Notes: generated by a model from the letters alone, not told the origin. Positions 1 to 11,817 are shown, numbered from the stretch's first letter. The stretch is DNA of 64,000 nucleotides from Luidia sarsii (GCA_949987565.1 OX465113.1:6942551-7006550); one strand, 5' to 3'. Program-made: numbers and translations.

Positions 1-405
1 TTGACACATGTTGACACATGAATTTGCCATATTAGCGGCTACAATTGCATTACTGTAAGGCCTTGACTGTGGATGATCTCGAGGGATAGTGCGTCGTCAT
101 CGTACAGACAGTGACAATCCACCCACTGCCTTTACCACAAACTGTATCCAGGGTTTCGGCTGACCACCTTGAAAATTTTCCTGCCTGGAGTAGGGGTAAG
201 TATGCAGTCGAAGGCTGTCATTAAAGGGCTACTAGAATATACATAACACATGCCAGCTGTGCTATGCTCCATTGACTACACACAATAATCCCTTTACAAA
301 AGCCACACTGATGTCTGAATTATGCCAGGTCAGACCCACTGGTGCATATGATGTACATGTACTCTTAATGATGAATTTCACAGATACATGTACATGTATA
401 TATTG
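1..405 (+). mobile_element. TTAA-family non-autonomous element, left part (split copy)
   Basis: This stretch aligns by eye with 11,340-11,760 and 12,470-12,890: the same order of blocks (TTGCCACATGAATT-like start, GTGGATRATCGAGGGATA, a block ending in CTCCATTGAC near 275, and ATTRTGCCAGGT near 325). The family is defined by the copies at 11,186-11,817 and 31,114-31,801, which begin and end at TTAA. The true left end lies outside the window. The copy is interrupted after position 405 by a Penelope-like element and resumes at 2,793. It encodes no protein. Confidence 0.7.
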
Positions 406-779
406 AAATGAAATGGTTGTTCATCGCGGTGGTACAAATAAGGAGAAAGGTGATCAAAGTCCCATGATGTCTAGTTGCTGGTAGCGACATTTTGATTGCT
501 AGTACTGCTAACCTTTATCAGGCAACTGAAGACTGGATGCTGCGGTGTCTGTTTATGCCCGGTCCGCCGACTTCTGTGCACCAGTTTGTGGATTTGGTAA
601 TGGTGATCACGCAGACTGGCGTGCGGCTCTGGCGTCTTCCAGTGGCCCTGCCCATGGTTGGGCGATGGTCGTGGTGTCATATGGTGGGGAGCCAGAACCC
701 GTGGATGTCAATGCCGCTGTCCCGGTTGAGGTTGTTGTGGCGGAGGTGGAGGTGGATGGCCCTTTTGATGCACCTAGTG

Positions 780-1217
780 TATCAATGCTGTTCATGGTCG
801 ATACACCGCACATCATCCCAATTAGGATGGTGACCAGCTTCCCAGGCGTGTTCTGCTACTACTGATCCATCCACACAGGAGAGGCTCACGTCGCGTTGAT
901 GCCTTGATCCTCTCGCCGATGGGCCTTCCAGTTTTGCCGATGTATACCTGTTAGCACTCATTGCACGGAATCGCGTAGACAACACCTCCGTGTCTTCCCG
1001 GGGGGACAGGATCCTTCGGGTGGACGAGCTGGTTCCGCAAGGTGGTTGAAAAATGAAACACGATATGGATGCCGTATCCCTCGAGGATTCTCCTCAGCTG
1101 CCTGGAGACGCCGTCCATGAAAGGGAGTATGGTGAAGGACTTGTACTCGACCCGCTCCGTAACGTGGTGCTGACCCTGGGTCTTGAAGATCGCCGGATGA
1201 AGAGAGTGGGTACCCAT
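780..1217 (-). pseudogene. Penelope GIY-YIG endonuclease domain (frameshifted)
   Basis: In Penelope-like elements this C-terminal domain nicks the target to prime reverse transcription. One minus frame ends with GVVYAIPCNEC, the typical lead-in with paired cysteines. A neighbouring frame continues with YIGKTGRPIGERI, which is the second half (YIG) of the GIY-YIG motif and its helix. It then runs on to AEHAWEAGHHPNWDDV, matching the His/Asn-containing C-terminal part of the nuclease. At least one frameshift and one in-frame stop lie between the two blocks, at about 950-985. The family assignment is firm; activity is excluded in this copy. Confidence 0.75.
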
Positions 1218-1815
1218 CCGCTGCCAGGGCAGTGTGAATGTGGCGTCTCTCTGTGGTCATACACCACAGTCTGGTCACCAGACGCAAGGCACGGTCAAAG
1301 AGACACTTAGCCACTCCACACTTTACACTCGGGGTGGTGGGAGTCGTATGCGAGGTACTGGTCAGTGCGTGGGTTAGCGGTACACGGTGCTTGTAGTCAG
1401 GCTGCTGTCGAGCTCCCTATTGTTATGTGGGGTTTATTCGGGTCTCCGAATTAACCCAGGGGATCAGTCAAAGAGACAAGTGGCTGACATAAAGTTGGTT
1501 TGGTAAGACGTGCCATACATTGTTTGATTCAACCATTCAGGTCTAGTGCTTAACATTTTTCTGCTACCCTAGTATCAGGGCTGGTCAGTTATATACTACA
1601 ACCAGGGGGTTACCGTACATCATGGGGTGAGGAAGATTCATCAGCATGTGAGACACCAGCTAGACATGTGTAGGACATGTCAGTCGACAGGTCTATAAAG
1701 TTGGCCTGGCTCAGGAAGTAAAGATAGCAGTGGTCATAAATATTAGGGGCATTAAATGTCATCTGGTCCTAGAGGGGAGACAGTATGTCTGACCAGATAG
1801 AAACTACATCAACCA

Positions 1816-2028
1816 TTATATAACACTATGAACCAGTGTGTCCAGAAAGGTGATCTTGTTGTTCTCTTTGACCTCGATGGTGAAAGGTATGGTGGGCTGG
1901 AGGTTGTTTAAGTGGGAGAGCAGCTGGCCGGTCCGGTCGGGCGGTGAAATGACAAAGGTGTCATCGACATATCGCTTCCATAGCAGTCGGAGGGCAACTC
2001 TGTAGGGCCTCCTCCTCAAACTGCCCAT
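1816..2028 (-). pseudogene. Penelope reverse transcriptase fragment (YVDD palm)
   Basis: This 70-codon open stretch contains KRYVDDTF, the catalytic aspartate box of the reverse transcriptase palm, followed by a segment ending KENNKITFLDTLV. That matches the next conserved block of Penelope RTs (hydrophobic strand, then FLD). Upstream RT motifs are present only as broken pieces between 2,030 and 2,467. The fragment lies between the N-terminal region and the GIY-YIG domain, as expected for this class. Confidence 0.75.
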
Positions 2029-2467
2029 AGCTGCTCCGTCCGCCTGCTCATACCTGGAGGAGATAGGTGGACTGCAAGACGAATTCCAACAGGGTGGCGA
2101 TCTTTTCAGGGGAGAGAGAAGTCCTACTTGGCAGGTTCCGGTCTCCTTCCAGGCGTTGTAGGGCTACTCTGCACGCACCTTCAATGGCGACGTTGGTAAA
2201 TAACAACATGACATCGAAAGATTTCAATGACCCGTTGTCTGCAGAGGAATTCCGCGAAGGCAGTGGAGTTAGGCACTGTGTTGGCTGTGTTCCCGTTCAA
2301 AGAAGACAGGATCCTGCCAAATGCTTGGACATGTCATAAGCAAAGGAGCTTACGCAGGAGACGATGGGTGTACCTGGTTTGTGGATCTTCGGCAAACCAT
2401 ATATCCTGGGTGGTTGCTTGCCGGAGGGGCAGAGTTCCGGTAAGTTCCGTCGTCCAGATCACTGGTT

Positions 2468-2743
2468 CTATTGAGCTAGCATGCGGTCAGGGGCGACGGC
2501 GAAGTTGAGGCCCGTCCCCAGCAGCGACTTCTCGGTGGCGGACAGGGTCCTTGCAGAAAGGTTGAGAACCCATTTGGATGTGTCCACAGTTGACTCCGTT
2601 GAGCGTTGGCTGGGGAGATAATGTGTCTGTCCCTTGGCAAGGTCTTGGAACTTGGCGAGTTGACAAGCCTTGCACTTCTCGAACTCACGGTGGCAACGGT
2701 TGTCGATTCTCTGGATTATCTGGTTACGATCGGCATCTAGCAA
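2468..2743 (-). pseudogene. Penelope ORF N-terminal region fragment
   Basis: This 91-codon minus frame contains WVLNLSARTLSATEKSLL followed by GTGLNFAVAPDR, the conserved signature just upstream of the RT domain in Penelope-like polyproteins. A CHREFEKCKACQL segment precedes it. It begins near the right junction of the insertion (2,792) and is cut by stops below 2,468, so only the first part of the polyprotein is readable. Confidence 0.7.
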
Positions 2744-2792
2744 TACTATAGCAACTGAAACGTCACTACCAGCAACCTGACATCGTGTGACG

Positions 2793-2893
2793 ATGTATAT
2801 ATTGTTCCCAATTGTTGGATGAGATTTGAAAATGACATATTGTCCAATATATGGTGGTCATGGCCACTGGAAAAAGGCCCAGCACGAATTGCA
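2793..2893 (+). mobile_element. TTAA-family element, right part (continuation of 1-405)
   Basis: After the second copy of the 12-mer, the sequence resumes the end of the TTAA element: a TTTGAAAATGACA block, then GGTCATGGCCACTGGAAAAA and CCCAGCACGAATT. The same ending is seen at 12,908-12,982 and 28,095-28,175. The final TTAA is not recognisable here. Confidence 0.6.
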
Positions 2894-5800
2894 GGGATGT
2901 AAAACTTCCGGAAATTTACGGATTTCCGGAAATGGCGTGATTTTATTTACATTCTTTTTCTTTTTTTTGGATTTTACGTCAAGTAGTATCTCAAACTGCT
3001 AATTTGGGCCCGGAGGAACAAAGAGACACACGGACACGCGACTGCCACTCGGACACACTGCCCCCGCTGGGTTTTTATTGAGTGCAAAAAGTTATACACT
3101 TCAAAACATCCATGTCCATAATAAACGTGTTTCACCAACCTTTGATTGTTTGGTCAACAATATGATAATTCTCAAACAATCCAACACAGTACCTGCAACC
3201 AGCAGTATAGGCTACCTTTGCCCAACTTAAACCATAATTATAATCTCTGCTGTGCATGCCACTTGCATGTGTTTAACCTTACGTAGACTAGCACTGCTCA
3301 AAATATGCGAGTGCATGTCTTGACACCATTTCTGTGGCCCACCCCACCCCACAGGCTACAAGGGGCGCCCAAGCAGGGAAAAACCAAGGCCGGGGCAGGC
3401 CAAGCCCCATGTACTCGGGGAACAAACCGCCAAACAATATCCCGACTCGGGAGATTGCCAACCCCCCCCCCCCCACATTTTACCAAAGCCGAGACCAGAC
3501 AATTTAGTCCGTTCATCCGTCCATCGTTCTTAACCATAATGAACACCTTCGAAATAACTAAATAGGTTTACACTATTTTGGGATAAGTCTGCCCAGCTGC
3601 CAACTGTTTTTCCGTACACTGAAAGTGTTCAGCGGCAGAGTTATGAAGCGTATTACTAGTATACTGTATGAACGTGCGCTAAAAACCCGGGTTTAAAAAA
3701 GAAAAGAAAAGAAAAAACCAGAGAAAAACTGAATAAGCGAATTACTCTGGAAAAACCCTATGGTTATTTCATCTATGAATTGAACAACACGTAGCAATGA
3801 AAAACATCGTGTTCCTGGTCAGCGTTATGAAGCGTATTGAACGAGCGCTAATAATTAATTAAGTTCAGCAACGCACGACCACTCAACGTTCATATCTGTC
3901 TGCCCGAGTAGGCATGTCGATAAGCTGAATACAGGAAGGGCGAAAACCCCGCGAAAAAACCCGTTGTTGGGAAAAAATCTGGGGAAATTCCCTTCCGGCT
4001 CCATTAATCAATGGCAACCAAGTATATAACTCCGTAAGTCAGCATCAGCCTGCAAATTTCGTGAATTCGCTATTGGTGGCAGAAGTGCGTGCTCGTGTAT
4101 GAACAACAGCGTGTTGCTGCTGATGTGCACGTGCTAGGGCTAGAATACAAGGCTAGAATGCCTATTCTACACCGCACTCTTCACTGGCATTTACTAATGC
4201 CTTCCATATTCAAATTTCCATATTCAAAGTGGTGTTCCCACTTCTTGCCGTATAAACAACATTTACCTGCTATTATACTACATAACGCAGGCAACTACAA
4301 TTACAGTTGTTCTAAAGATGGATACACAAAGCCGAGAACAAGTTGCTGCAAATATCCCATTCCTTAGTGCCGACAAGTGAAACGGTACAATGCTTGCAGA
4401 GAAGCTGTTATATTGAGAGCATGAACAATCATGTATGCATTGCCCAACTGGCACAGATTCGTGGGGCAATTCTGCTTTAATATTGATATGCTTTTTGCCT
4501 GCAATTAGTTTTCGCTCCCCAAAATAAATAAAATGCAAACGTGGGAGAATGTCAGACCAAATTATGGTATAGACTCGGGCAGCATGTTACGTGTGGCATG
4601 TAGCCCCTCCTCTATTCTCTCCCTGATCTGCTCATCAGGAGCAAAAACAGATCATGAGTAATCTGTGCGGTACAGGGCGGCTACGGAGTTGCCGTCACAG
4701 TGTTGGGACCATGGCTTCCAGTCATGCGCCTCGCAAGCCACTCCACGACAGTGTCCTTTCCTTGCTCCATGGACCTTCGTGATGGGCTGCGTGACACGCT
4801 GCGACTGCCGAGTAGATAATGCTGTCCCCTTTGATCCATGTTCACAAATCTCCTGAGGGTACAAACAGTAAACACAAAAAGGGAAAACACCCGAAGAAAC
4901 ATTGCTACGTACATAACGTTCGCTTGCCTGTACAATGTACCTCCGCCGGGGAGGGGCACCATGTGGGTGAATATAAGCCTGGATGGACCTCCACCGGCCC
5001 ATTGATTAAGCATGTAATTTGGGACACCATATTTTGAGGCCTCCGTATCTGCCCAAATCCGGAAACGATGGGGGCTGAAAAAGCCAGGGGGCAACCTGAT
5101 GGACATTATGCATGTTTGGAGGACAAACAAAAAGCCAACCTGTGGAGGCCGCAGACTAGGAAGTCCCGTTCTTTTGAAAACGCAAGACTACGGACTTGCC
5201 TCTCTGGTTCGTTTTTGAAAACGCAAGACTACGGACTTGCCACTCGCCGAATCGTCCACTGGACAAGTGATAAAGGAGATTATGTGGTTTGCGGAAAACC
5301 GTCCAAGCGACGGACGACCCGCATGCTGCCGAAACTACTGGAATTGTGTAAGCCCGCACGAATATGCTGCCCCCGTACTCATAGTTAAGCCATTATTGCT
5401 GTGTGTGGGCGCCAGTGTTCTCTGTCTATAGCTCCCAGAAATGCAGGGATTGGTATCCCTTGCGCAGCTGCCGACGGAGCGAGTCAGAGGAAGCGAGATA
5501 TCTTCAACAGGAAAAGAGTCGCTGAGGCAACGCAGCACCAAGTAACGGACCAAGAGCATTGGAGAGCTACCATGTGATGTCTGCTTACAAATATGGCAAC
5601 GACCGCCACATTGTCAGAACTAGGATGATGACGCGTAGCCGTGTGGGCTATTGCAACTGCTCACTGACCAAAATTACCAAATTGCAAATGTCACGACTCA
5701 GCGGGCCCGACGCCTCGATCCCAGCGGGACCTTTCTCAAAGGCAAATTGGAAGGGTGGTAATTAAGCCGGCCATACCTCCTATTTAAGGGGACCTCCTTT

Positions 5801-7199
5801 TATAGTTTCTCCATCAAGGGCCGCGTGTGTGCGTTGCCTTACGGACTACAGGTTTGATGCGTCCCGTCAGTTACACGGCCCACTACACCTGAGACTGAGA
5901 CAAAAGCCATTTTGTGAAGCCGTCGCATAACCTCTCTGCCGCTGCCTATGCAGGGTATTGCAGAGGAGAAAGCCTATTCTGGCATTCGAGCGAGACATCA
6001 CACGCAAGGACTTACAAAACCGCAAGCCGGTCATAGCCGGCATTTCACAGGGCGTTAAAGGATATATTGCCTTTGTGTGCTTTTCATGCTGCGCTAGCCT
6101 TTCATGCTGCGCTAGTGATGAACAATATCGTTTCACCCGACTACCAGGTTTCCCGCAACCCCAAAGTAACAGTACGTGCTCACCGGGAGGTATTTTCACG
6201 GGGTGGCCGGCTTGAGTTGGCATGACAGGGAGACCAGCTGACGAAGCGTTGACCACTGGAGCACTGGCGCTCGGAACGGTGGAGACTGCCGTTGGGGACC
6301 CGAAGTCAGCTCCTGACTGAAGTGGGCTGGATGTTCCCTCCTGTGCTCTCGCTTACATCGAAGGGCTGGGTAGATGCCTGGGTATCGCCAAGACTCTGGT
6401 TGTTGGGATGCTCACTGCTCCTCGACTGTAGCGCTGTCCAAGACCCATAGATGGCGCTAATTGGCGTGATGATGTGCTGCCGGCATAGCCGTGTGTCATC
6501 GCATCCCGGCACCGCTGTGTTGCTAGTCCTTACATACAGTGCCCGGGATCGGGAATATGGGGATTCAAGGATTTTGGCTTGGGCCTCTTCGCCCTGCCAA
6601 GGACGCAGTCCGGATGCTGCTGTTGGCTACTCCGGGGTCGGAAGCGCAGGCTGAGCATGGGGGCTCTCTCGAGCCAATAGGTAGGAGCACTAAGCCTTAG
6701 TCAGACGGGAATGGCGGTGCACGAACCATCTGGACATCTCGCGACTCATAGTGTTCTACTCACAACGCTCATTTTGTCCGTTGAGCAGGGGACTCCTGCG
6801 CTTTCTGGTTCCTCCCTCTATTCCCCATGCTCAAGATTCAGCACTGCGACGAAGTTGAAAGTTCTTAAATCTGCTGACTCTCGACGAGAGTTTTTACTAT
6901 ACGATGCACACCCAGCGGAGGTGCGTGGCCAAAAGAACCAATACACGCGCTACAAGCGCTAATGTGCCCATCGCCTGACTGCATGCCTGACCGGCCCCAT
7001 TGTTGGTCAGCTTTCCAGCTACCAAGCATTCCTGGGCCAAGCGCGTACGGCACGCATAACAACGCCTCTGTTCAGACGGTCATTCTCCCTTCCCCGTTCC
7101 CAAAGTGGGTCTTCGGTCGACAAGCGACCAAAAACCAAATTGTATATTTAAAACCCTAAAAACTGAAGGGCTTCTGCACCCCTGCCGTGAATCTCTCGG
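2894..7199. other. No recognisable gene; degenerate sequence with minor repeats
   Basis: I find no conserved domain, no convincing exon and no complete transposon here. Open frames up to about 150 codons occur (for example minus 5,130-4,681) but have no recognisable motif or splice context. Visible structure is limited to a 13-base C run near 3,463, the direct repeat at 5,172-5,241, a duplicated CTTTCATGCTGCGCTAG (about 6,082-6,115), and a motif near 5,701-5,735 shared with 22,465, 23,578 and 27,323. Confidence 0.5.
5172..5241 (+). repeat. 29-bp direct repeat, two copies
   Basis: Positions 5,172-5,200 and 5,213-5,241 are identical 29-mers beginning TTTTGAAAACGCAAG and ending CGGACTTGCC. They are separated by 12 bp, so the period is 41 bp. 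No coding or structural role is visible. Confidence 0.85.
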
Positions 7200-7470
7200 T
7201 CGTGTAATCACTCACTCACAGTCGCATCTCTCAGTCGCGTAAATGCGCTCACTCGCAGTCGCACATCCCTGGAAGTGGTTAAGCTGGCCAGCAAGTACAA
7301 ACATACTATTAGGGATGGATAGTTTGATATTGTACAACACAATAATGAAGAATTTGAAAAATTGGCAAAGTAAACTTTGACTGAACGTGCCAGGACTTGA
7401 ACCTGAGACCTCTGGATAAACATACCAGTGCTCTTCCATCTGAGCTATCCAGCCCTTAGATGGTGGCCTC
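7200..7470 (-). mobile_element. tRNA-derived SINE (head at 7,383-7,455)
   Basis: Read on the minus strand, GGGCTGGATAGCTCAGATGG (from 7,455) supplies a box A and GGTTCAAGTCC (about 7,400) a box B at tRNA spacing. A CTGGT/(T)CCAG anticodon-stem-like pair flanks a loop containing GTT. A leader, GGCCACCATCTAA, precedes the head, and a CTTTGCCAATTTTT block follows it. Leader, head and block recur at 26,090-26,200, 32,030-32,120 and 43,500-43,790. The head is imperfect and lacks an acceptor stem, so this is a SINE and not a tRNA gene. Confidence 0.7.
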
Positions 7471-7533
7471 CCTAATAGTCTTTGCTGGGGGGTGGGGTGC
7501 CAGTCAGAAGCAATTGAACCATTAACTGCCATA

Positions 7534-10500
7534 TTCTTGTCCTCAGAGGCATTCTTGTCCTCAGAGGCATTCTTGTCCTCAGAGGCATTCTTGTCCTCAG
7601 AGGCATTCTTGTCCTCAGAGCCATTCTTGTCCTCAGAGCCATTCTTGTCCTCAGAGCCATTCTTGTCCTCAGAGCCATTCTTGTCCTCAGAGCCATTCTT
7701 GGCCTCAGAGCCATTCTTGTCCTCAGAGCCATTCTTGGCCTCAGAGGCATTCTTGGCCTCAGAGGCATTCTTGTCCTCAGAGGCATTCTTGGCCTCAGAG
7801 GCATTCTTGTCCTCAGAGGCATTCTTGTCCTCAGAGCCATTCTTGTCCTCAGAGCCATTCTTGTCCTCAGAGCCATTCTTGTCCTCGGAGGCATTCTTGT
7901 CCTCAGAGGCATTCTTGTCCTCAGAGGCATTCTTGTCCTCAGAGCCATTCTTGTCCTCAGAGGCATTCTTGTCCTCAGAGGCATTCTTGGCCTCAGAGGC
8001 ATTCTTGGCCTCAGAGGCATTCTTGGCCTCAGAGGCATTCTTGTCCTCAGAGCCATTCTTGTCCTCGGAGGCATTCTTGTCCTCGGAGCCATTCTTGTCC
8101 TCAGAGCCATTCTTGTCCTCAGAGCCATTCTTGTCCTCAGAGCCATTCTTGTCCTCAGAGCCATTCTTGTCCTCAGAGGCATTCTTGTCCTCAGAGCCAT
8201 TCTTGTCCTCAGAGCCATTCTTGTCCTCAGAGGCATTCTTGTCCTCAGAGGCATTCTTGTCCTCAGAGCCATTCTTGGCCTCAGAGGCATTCTTGGCCTC
8301 AGAGCCATTCTTGGCCTCAGAGCCATTCTTGGCCTCAGAGGCATTCTTGTCCTCAGAGCCATTCTTGTCCTCAGAGGCATTCTTGTCCTCAGAGGCATTC
8401 TTGTCCTCAGAGGCATTCTTGGCCTCAGAGGCATTCTTGTCCTCAGAGGCATTCTTGGCCTCAGAGGCATTCTTGGCCTCAGAGGCATTCTTGTCCTCAG
8501 AGCCATTCTTGTCCTCAGAGCCATTCTTGTCCTCAGAGCCATTCTTGTCCTCAGAGCCATTCTTGTCCTCGGAGGCATTCTTGTCCTCAGAGGCATTCTT
8601 GTCCTCAGAGGCATTCTTGTCCTCAGAGCCATTCTTGTCATCAGAGGCATTCTTGTCCTCAGAGGCATTCTTGGCCTCAGAGGCATTCTTGGCCTCAGAG
8701 CCATTCTTGTCCTCAGAGCCATTCTTGGCCTCAGAGGCATTCTTGGCCTCAGAGGCATTCTTGTCCTCAGAGGCATTCTTGGCCTCAGAGCCATTCTTGG
8801 CCTCAGAGACATTCTTGTCCTCGGAGGCATTCTTGTCCTCAGAGCCATTCTTGTCCTCAGAGCCATTCTTGTCCTCAGAGCCATTGTTGGCCTCAGAGCC
8901 ATTCTTGGCCTCAGAGCCATTCTTGTCCTCAGAGCCATTCTTGGCCTCAGAGCCATTCTTGGCCTCAGAGGCATTCTTGTCCTCAGAGCCATTCTTGTCC
9001 TCAGAGCCATTCTTGTCCTCAGAGCCATTCTTGGCCTCAGAGGCATTCTTGGCCTCAGAGCCATTCTTGTCCTCAGAGCCATTCTTGTCCTCAGAGGCAT
9101 TCTTGGCCTCAGAGGCATTCTTGTCCTCAGAGCCATTCTTGTCCTCAGAGGCATTCTTGGCCTCAGAGGCATTCTTGGCCTCAGAGGCATTCTTGGCCTC
9201 AGAGGCATTCTTGGCCTCAGAGGCATTCTTGTCCTCAGAGCCATTGTTGTCCTCGGAGGCATTCTTGTCCTCGGAGGCATTCTTGTCCTCAGAGCCATTC
9301 TTGTCCTCAGAGCCATTCTTGTCCTCAGAGCCATTCTTGTCCTCAGAGCCATTCTTGTCCTCAGAGCCATTCTTGGCCTCAGAGCCATTCTTGTCCGCAG
9401 AGGCATTCTTGTCCTCAGAGGCATTCTTGTCCTCAGAGGCATTCTTGTCCTCAGAGCCATTCTTGGCCTCAGAGACATTCTTGTCCTCAGAGCCATTCTT
9501 GTCCTCAGAGCCATTCTTGTCCTCAGAGCCATTCTTGTCCTCGGAGGCATTCTTGTCCTCAGAGGCATTCTTGTCCTCAGAGGCATTCTTGTCCTCAGAG
9601 GCATTCTTGTCCTCAGAGCCATTCTTGGCCTCAGAGCCATTCTTGTCCTCAGAGCCATTCTTGTCCTCAGAGCCATTCTTGTCCTCAGAGCCATTCTTGT
9701 CCTCAGAGCCATTCTTGTCCTCAGAGCCATTCTTGTCCTCAGAGCCATTCTTGTCCTCAGAGCCATTCTTGGCCTCAGAGCCATTCTTGTCCTCAGAGCC
9801 ATTCTTGGCCTCAGAGCCATTCTTGGCCTCAGAGCCATTCTTGGCCTCAGAGGCATTCTTGGCCTCAGAGGCATTCTTGTCCTCAGAGGCATTCTTGTCC
9901 TCAGAGGCATTCTTGTCCTCAGAGGCATTCTTGTCCTCAGAGGCATTCTTGTCCTCAGAGGCATTCTTGTCCTCAGAGCCATTCTTGTCCTCAGAGGCAT
10001 TCTTGTCCTCAGAGGCATTCTTGTCCTCAGAGGCATTCTTGTCCTCAGAGCCATTCTTGTCCTCAGAGCCATTCTTGACCTCAGAGACATTCTTGTCCTC
10101 AGAGGCATTCTTGTTCTCAGAGGCATTCTTGTCCTCAGAGGCATTCTTGTCCTCAGAGCCATTCTTGGCCTCAGAGGCATTCTTGTCCTCAGAGCCATTC
10201 TTGTCCTCAGAGCCATTCTTGTCCTCAGAGCCATTCTTGTCCTCAGAGGCATTCTTGGCCTCAGAGGCATTCTTGTCCTCAGAGCCATTCTTGTCCTCAG
10301 AGGCATTCTTGTCCTCAGAGCCATTCTTGTCCTCAGAGCCATTCTTGGCCTCAGAGGCATTCTTGTCCTCAGAGCCATTCTTGTCATCAGAGGCATTCTT
10401 GGCCTCAGAGGCATTCTTGTCCTCAGAGCCATTCTTGGCCTCAGAGCCATTCTTGTCCTCAGAGCCATTCTTGTCCTCAGAGGCATTCTTGGCCTCAGAG

Positions 10501-10899
10501 GCATTCTTGTCCTCAGAGCCATTCTTGTCCTCAGAGCCATTCTTGTCCTCAGAGGCATTCTTGTCCTCAGAGGCATTCTTGGCCTCAGAGGCATTCTTGG
10601 CCTCAGAGGCATTCTTGGCCTCAGAGCCATTCTTGTCCTCAGAGCCATTGTTGTCCTCAGAGCCATTCTTGGCCTCAGAGCCATTCTTGGCCTCAGAGCC
10701 ATTCTTGTCCTCAGAGCCATTCTTGTCCTCGGAGCCATTCTTGGCCTCAGAGGCATTCTTGGCCTCAGAGGCATTCTTGTCCTCAGAGCCATTCTTGTCC
10801 TCAGAGGCATTCTTGGCCTCAGAGGCATTCTTGGCCTCAGAGGCATTCTTGTCCTCAGAGCCATTCTTGTCCTCAGAGGTATTCTAATCCTCAGAGGCA
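7534..10899. repeat. 18-bp minisatellite, exactly 187 units, open on both strands
   Basis: The array spans 3,366 bp, which is 187 x 18 with no net indel. The unit is TTCTTG[T/G]CCTCAGAG[G/C]CA. Almost all variation lies at two dimorphic sites, plus a rarer silent A/G in CTC[A/G]GAG. Because 18 is a multiple of three, the plus strand reads (F L S/A S E A/P)n for over 1,100 codons. The minus strand reads (M A/P L R T/P R)n for a similar length. The plus frame ends where the penultimate unit carries TTCTAATCC. No promoter, splice site or conserved flanking domain supports a gene; the open frames follow from the repeat length. A SINE lies on the left and a tRNA-like box B on the right. Confidence 0.97.
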
Positions 10900-10924
10900 T
10901 TCATTGAGGGTTTGCCCTGCTCGA

Positions 10925-10985
10925 CATAGTAAGGCAGCCCGGGTAGGATTTAAACCTGTGACTCCTGCTTTCTAGTTCAAAAGAG
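10925..10985 (-). repeat. tRNA-like box B remnant beside the minisatellite
   Basis: On the minus strand GGTTTAAATCCTACCCGGGC resembles a box B with a T-arm, preceded by a CTAGAAAGCAGGAGTC stretch like an anticodon arm. No matching box A is clear because the minisatellite begins close by. It may be half of a SINE head. Confidence 0.3.
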
Positions 10986-11185
10986 TTAACAAACACAGAA
11001 AAAGGGGAAAAATAAATAGAATCATTGTGAATACTTGTATCGCTTGAGACCATGTGCCTGCATCTGTAAGACCTGTATCAAACAATATAATCATACAGCA
11101 GTGTGTTGGCATAACAAAACAGGGAAAGAATTACCCCAATGTTACTGTTGTATCCTTAAAGTCTTAGGACTAATAGCATAAGCAC

Positions 11186-11817
11186 TTAACCACTTCGCGC
11201 CGGGACCTCCGAAATCGGAGCTCCGTTGGTTTGACTATGCGATGGGGCCTGCCGAATCCGGGCACCACTATTGTCCACATTTTAAACAAAGACTCTTTCA
11301 GCTTAGAACAAAGCAATACGAATCAGTACAAAGACCCTTTTTGACGCAAGTTGCCACATGAATTGCAAGATTAGCAGCAGTAATTGTGTAATTGTGCGAA
11401 CTTTACTGTGGATAATCGAGGGATACCACGCTGCCACTGAAAGCACGCAGGGGACAATGTGTTGGCATGCCACACAGCCCAACGGTCGTCGGTCAGGCAG
11501 TGGAATTCCACCCACATTCTTCACCGCAATCTGTATGCTCAGTCGTGGCCGACCAACTCAAAGATTTGACTGCCTGAAGTAGAGGCTAGTCTGCAGTCAG
11601 GGATCGTCAGTACAGTACACACACACACACACACACAAGTCCGTTATGCTCCATTGACGACGCACAATGGGCTTCTTTTTTTTTTACGGATAATCTCTTG
11701 ACAAGCCACAACGACGTCCAAATTGTGCCAGGTTTTACTCTCTTGTACCCATAGTATACCCTTATACCTGTATAGCAGTCATAGGCACTGGAAAAAGACC
11801 CGGCACAAAGTGCTTAA
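11186..11817 (+). mobile_element. TTAA-flanked non-autonomous DNA transposon, complete copy
   Basis: The copy begins TTAACCACTTCGCGCCGG (TTAA at 11,186-11,189) and ends CCCGGCACAAAGTGCTTAA (TTAA at 11,814-11,817), giving imperfect terminal inverted repeats inside a TTAA duplication. TTAA duplication is the hallmark of piggyBac-type transposition. The interior has no transposase and includes a CA-dinucleotide run near 11,617. It matches the reverse complement of 31,114-31,801 along most of its length. Confidence 0.75.

Larger units (their letters stand above)
406..2792 (-). mobile_element. Penelope-like retroelement (degraded), inserted in a TTAA element
   Basis: The minus strand carries, in order, a Penelope-type N-terminal region (about 2,743-2,468), a reverse transcriptase core with a YVDD box (about 1,990-1,945) and a GIY-YIG endonuclease region (about 1,217-780). 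This RT-then-GIY-YIG order is diagnostic of endonuclease-bearing Penelope-like elements. Frameshifts and stops separate the pieces, so the copy is dead. The 12-mer ATGTATATATTG occurs at 394-405 and again at 2,793-2,804, directly at both junctions with the host TTAA element, and is read as the target-site duplication. Confidence 0.8.

Noticed and set aside
4681..5130. 149-codon minus-strand frame as a gene
   Set aside because: No motif, no splice or start context, and opposing frames of similar length exist at the same place.
7383..7455. Functional tRNA gene
   Set aside because: A and B boxes are present but there is no complementary acceptor stem, and the same head with a common leader and body recurs at three other sites, which marks a SINE.
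7534..10899. CRISPR-like array
   Set aside because: Units are directly contiguous with no unique spacers, and the context is animal DNA.
7472..10900. Open frames of over 1,100 codons on both strands read as real proteins
   Set aside because: They are a mechanical result of an 18-bp repeat without stops in either frame. No promoter, splice site, non-repeat domain or start context supports a gene.
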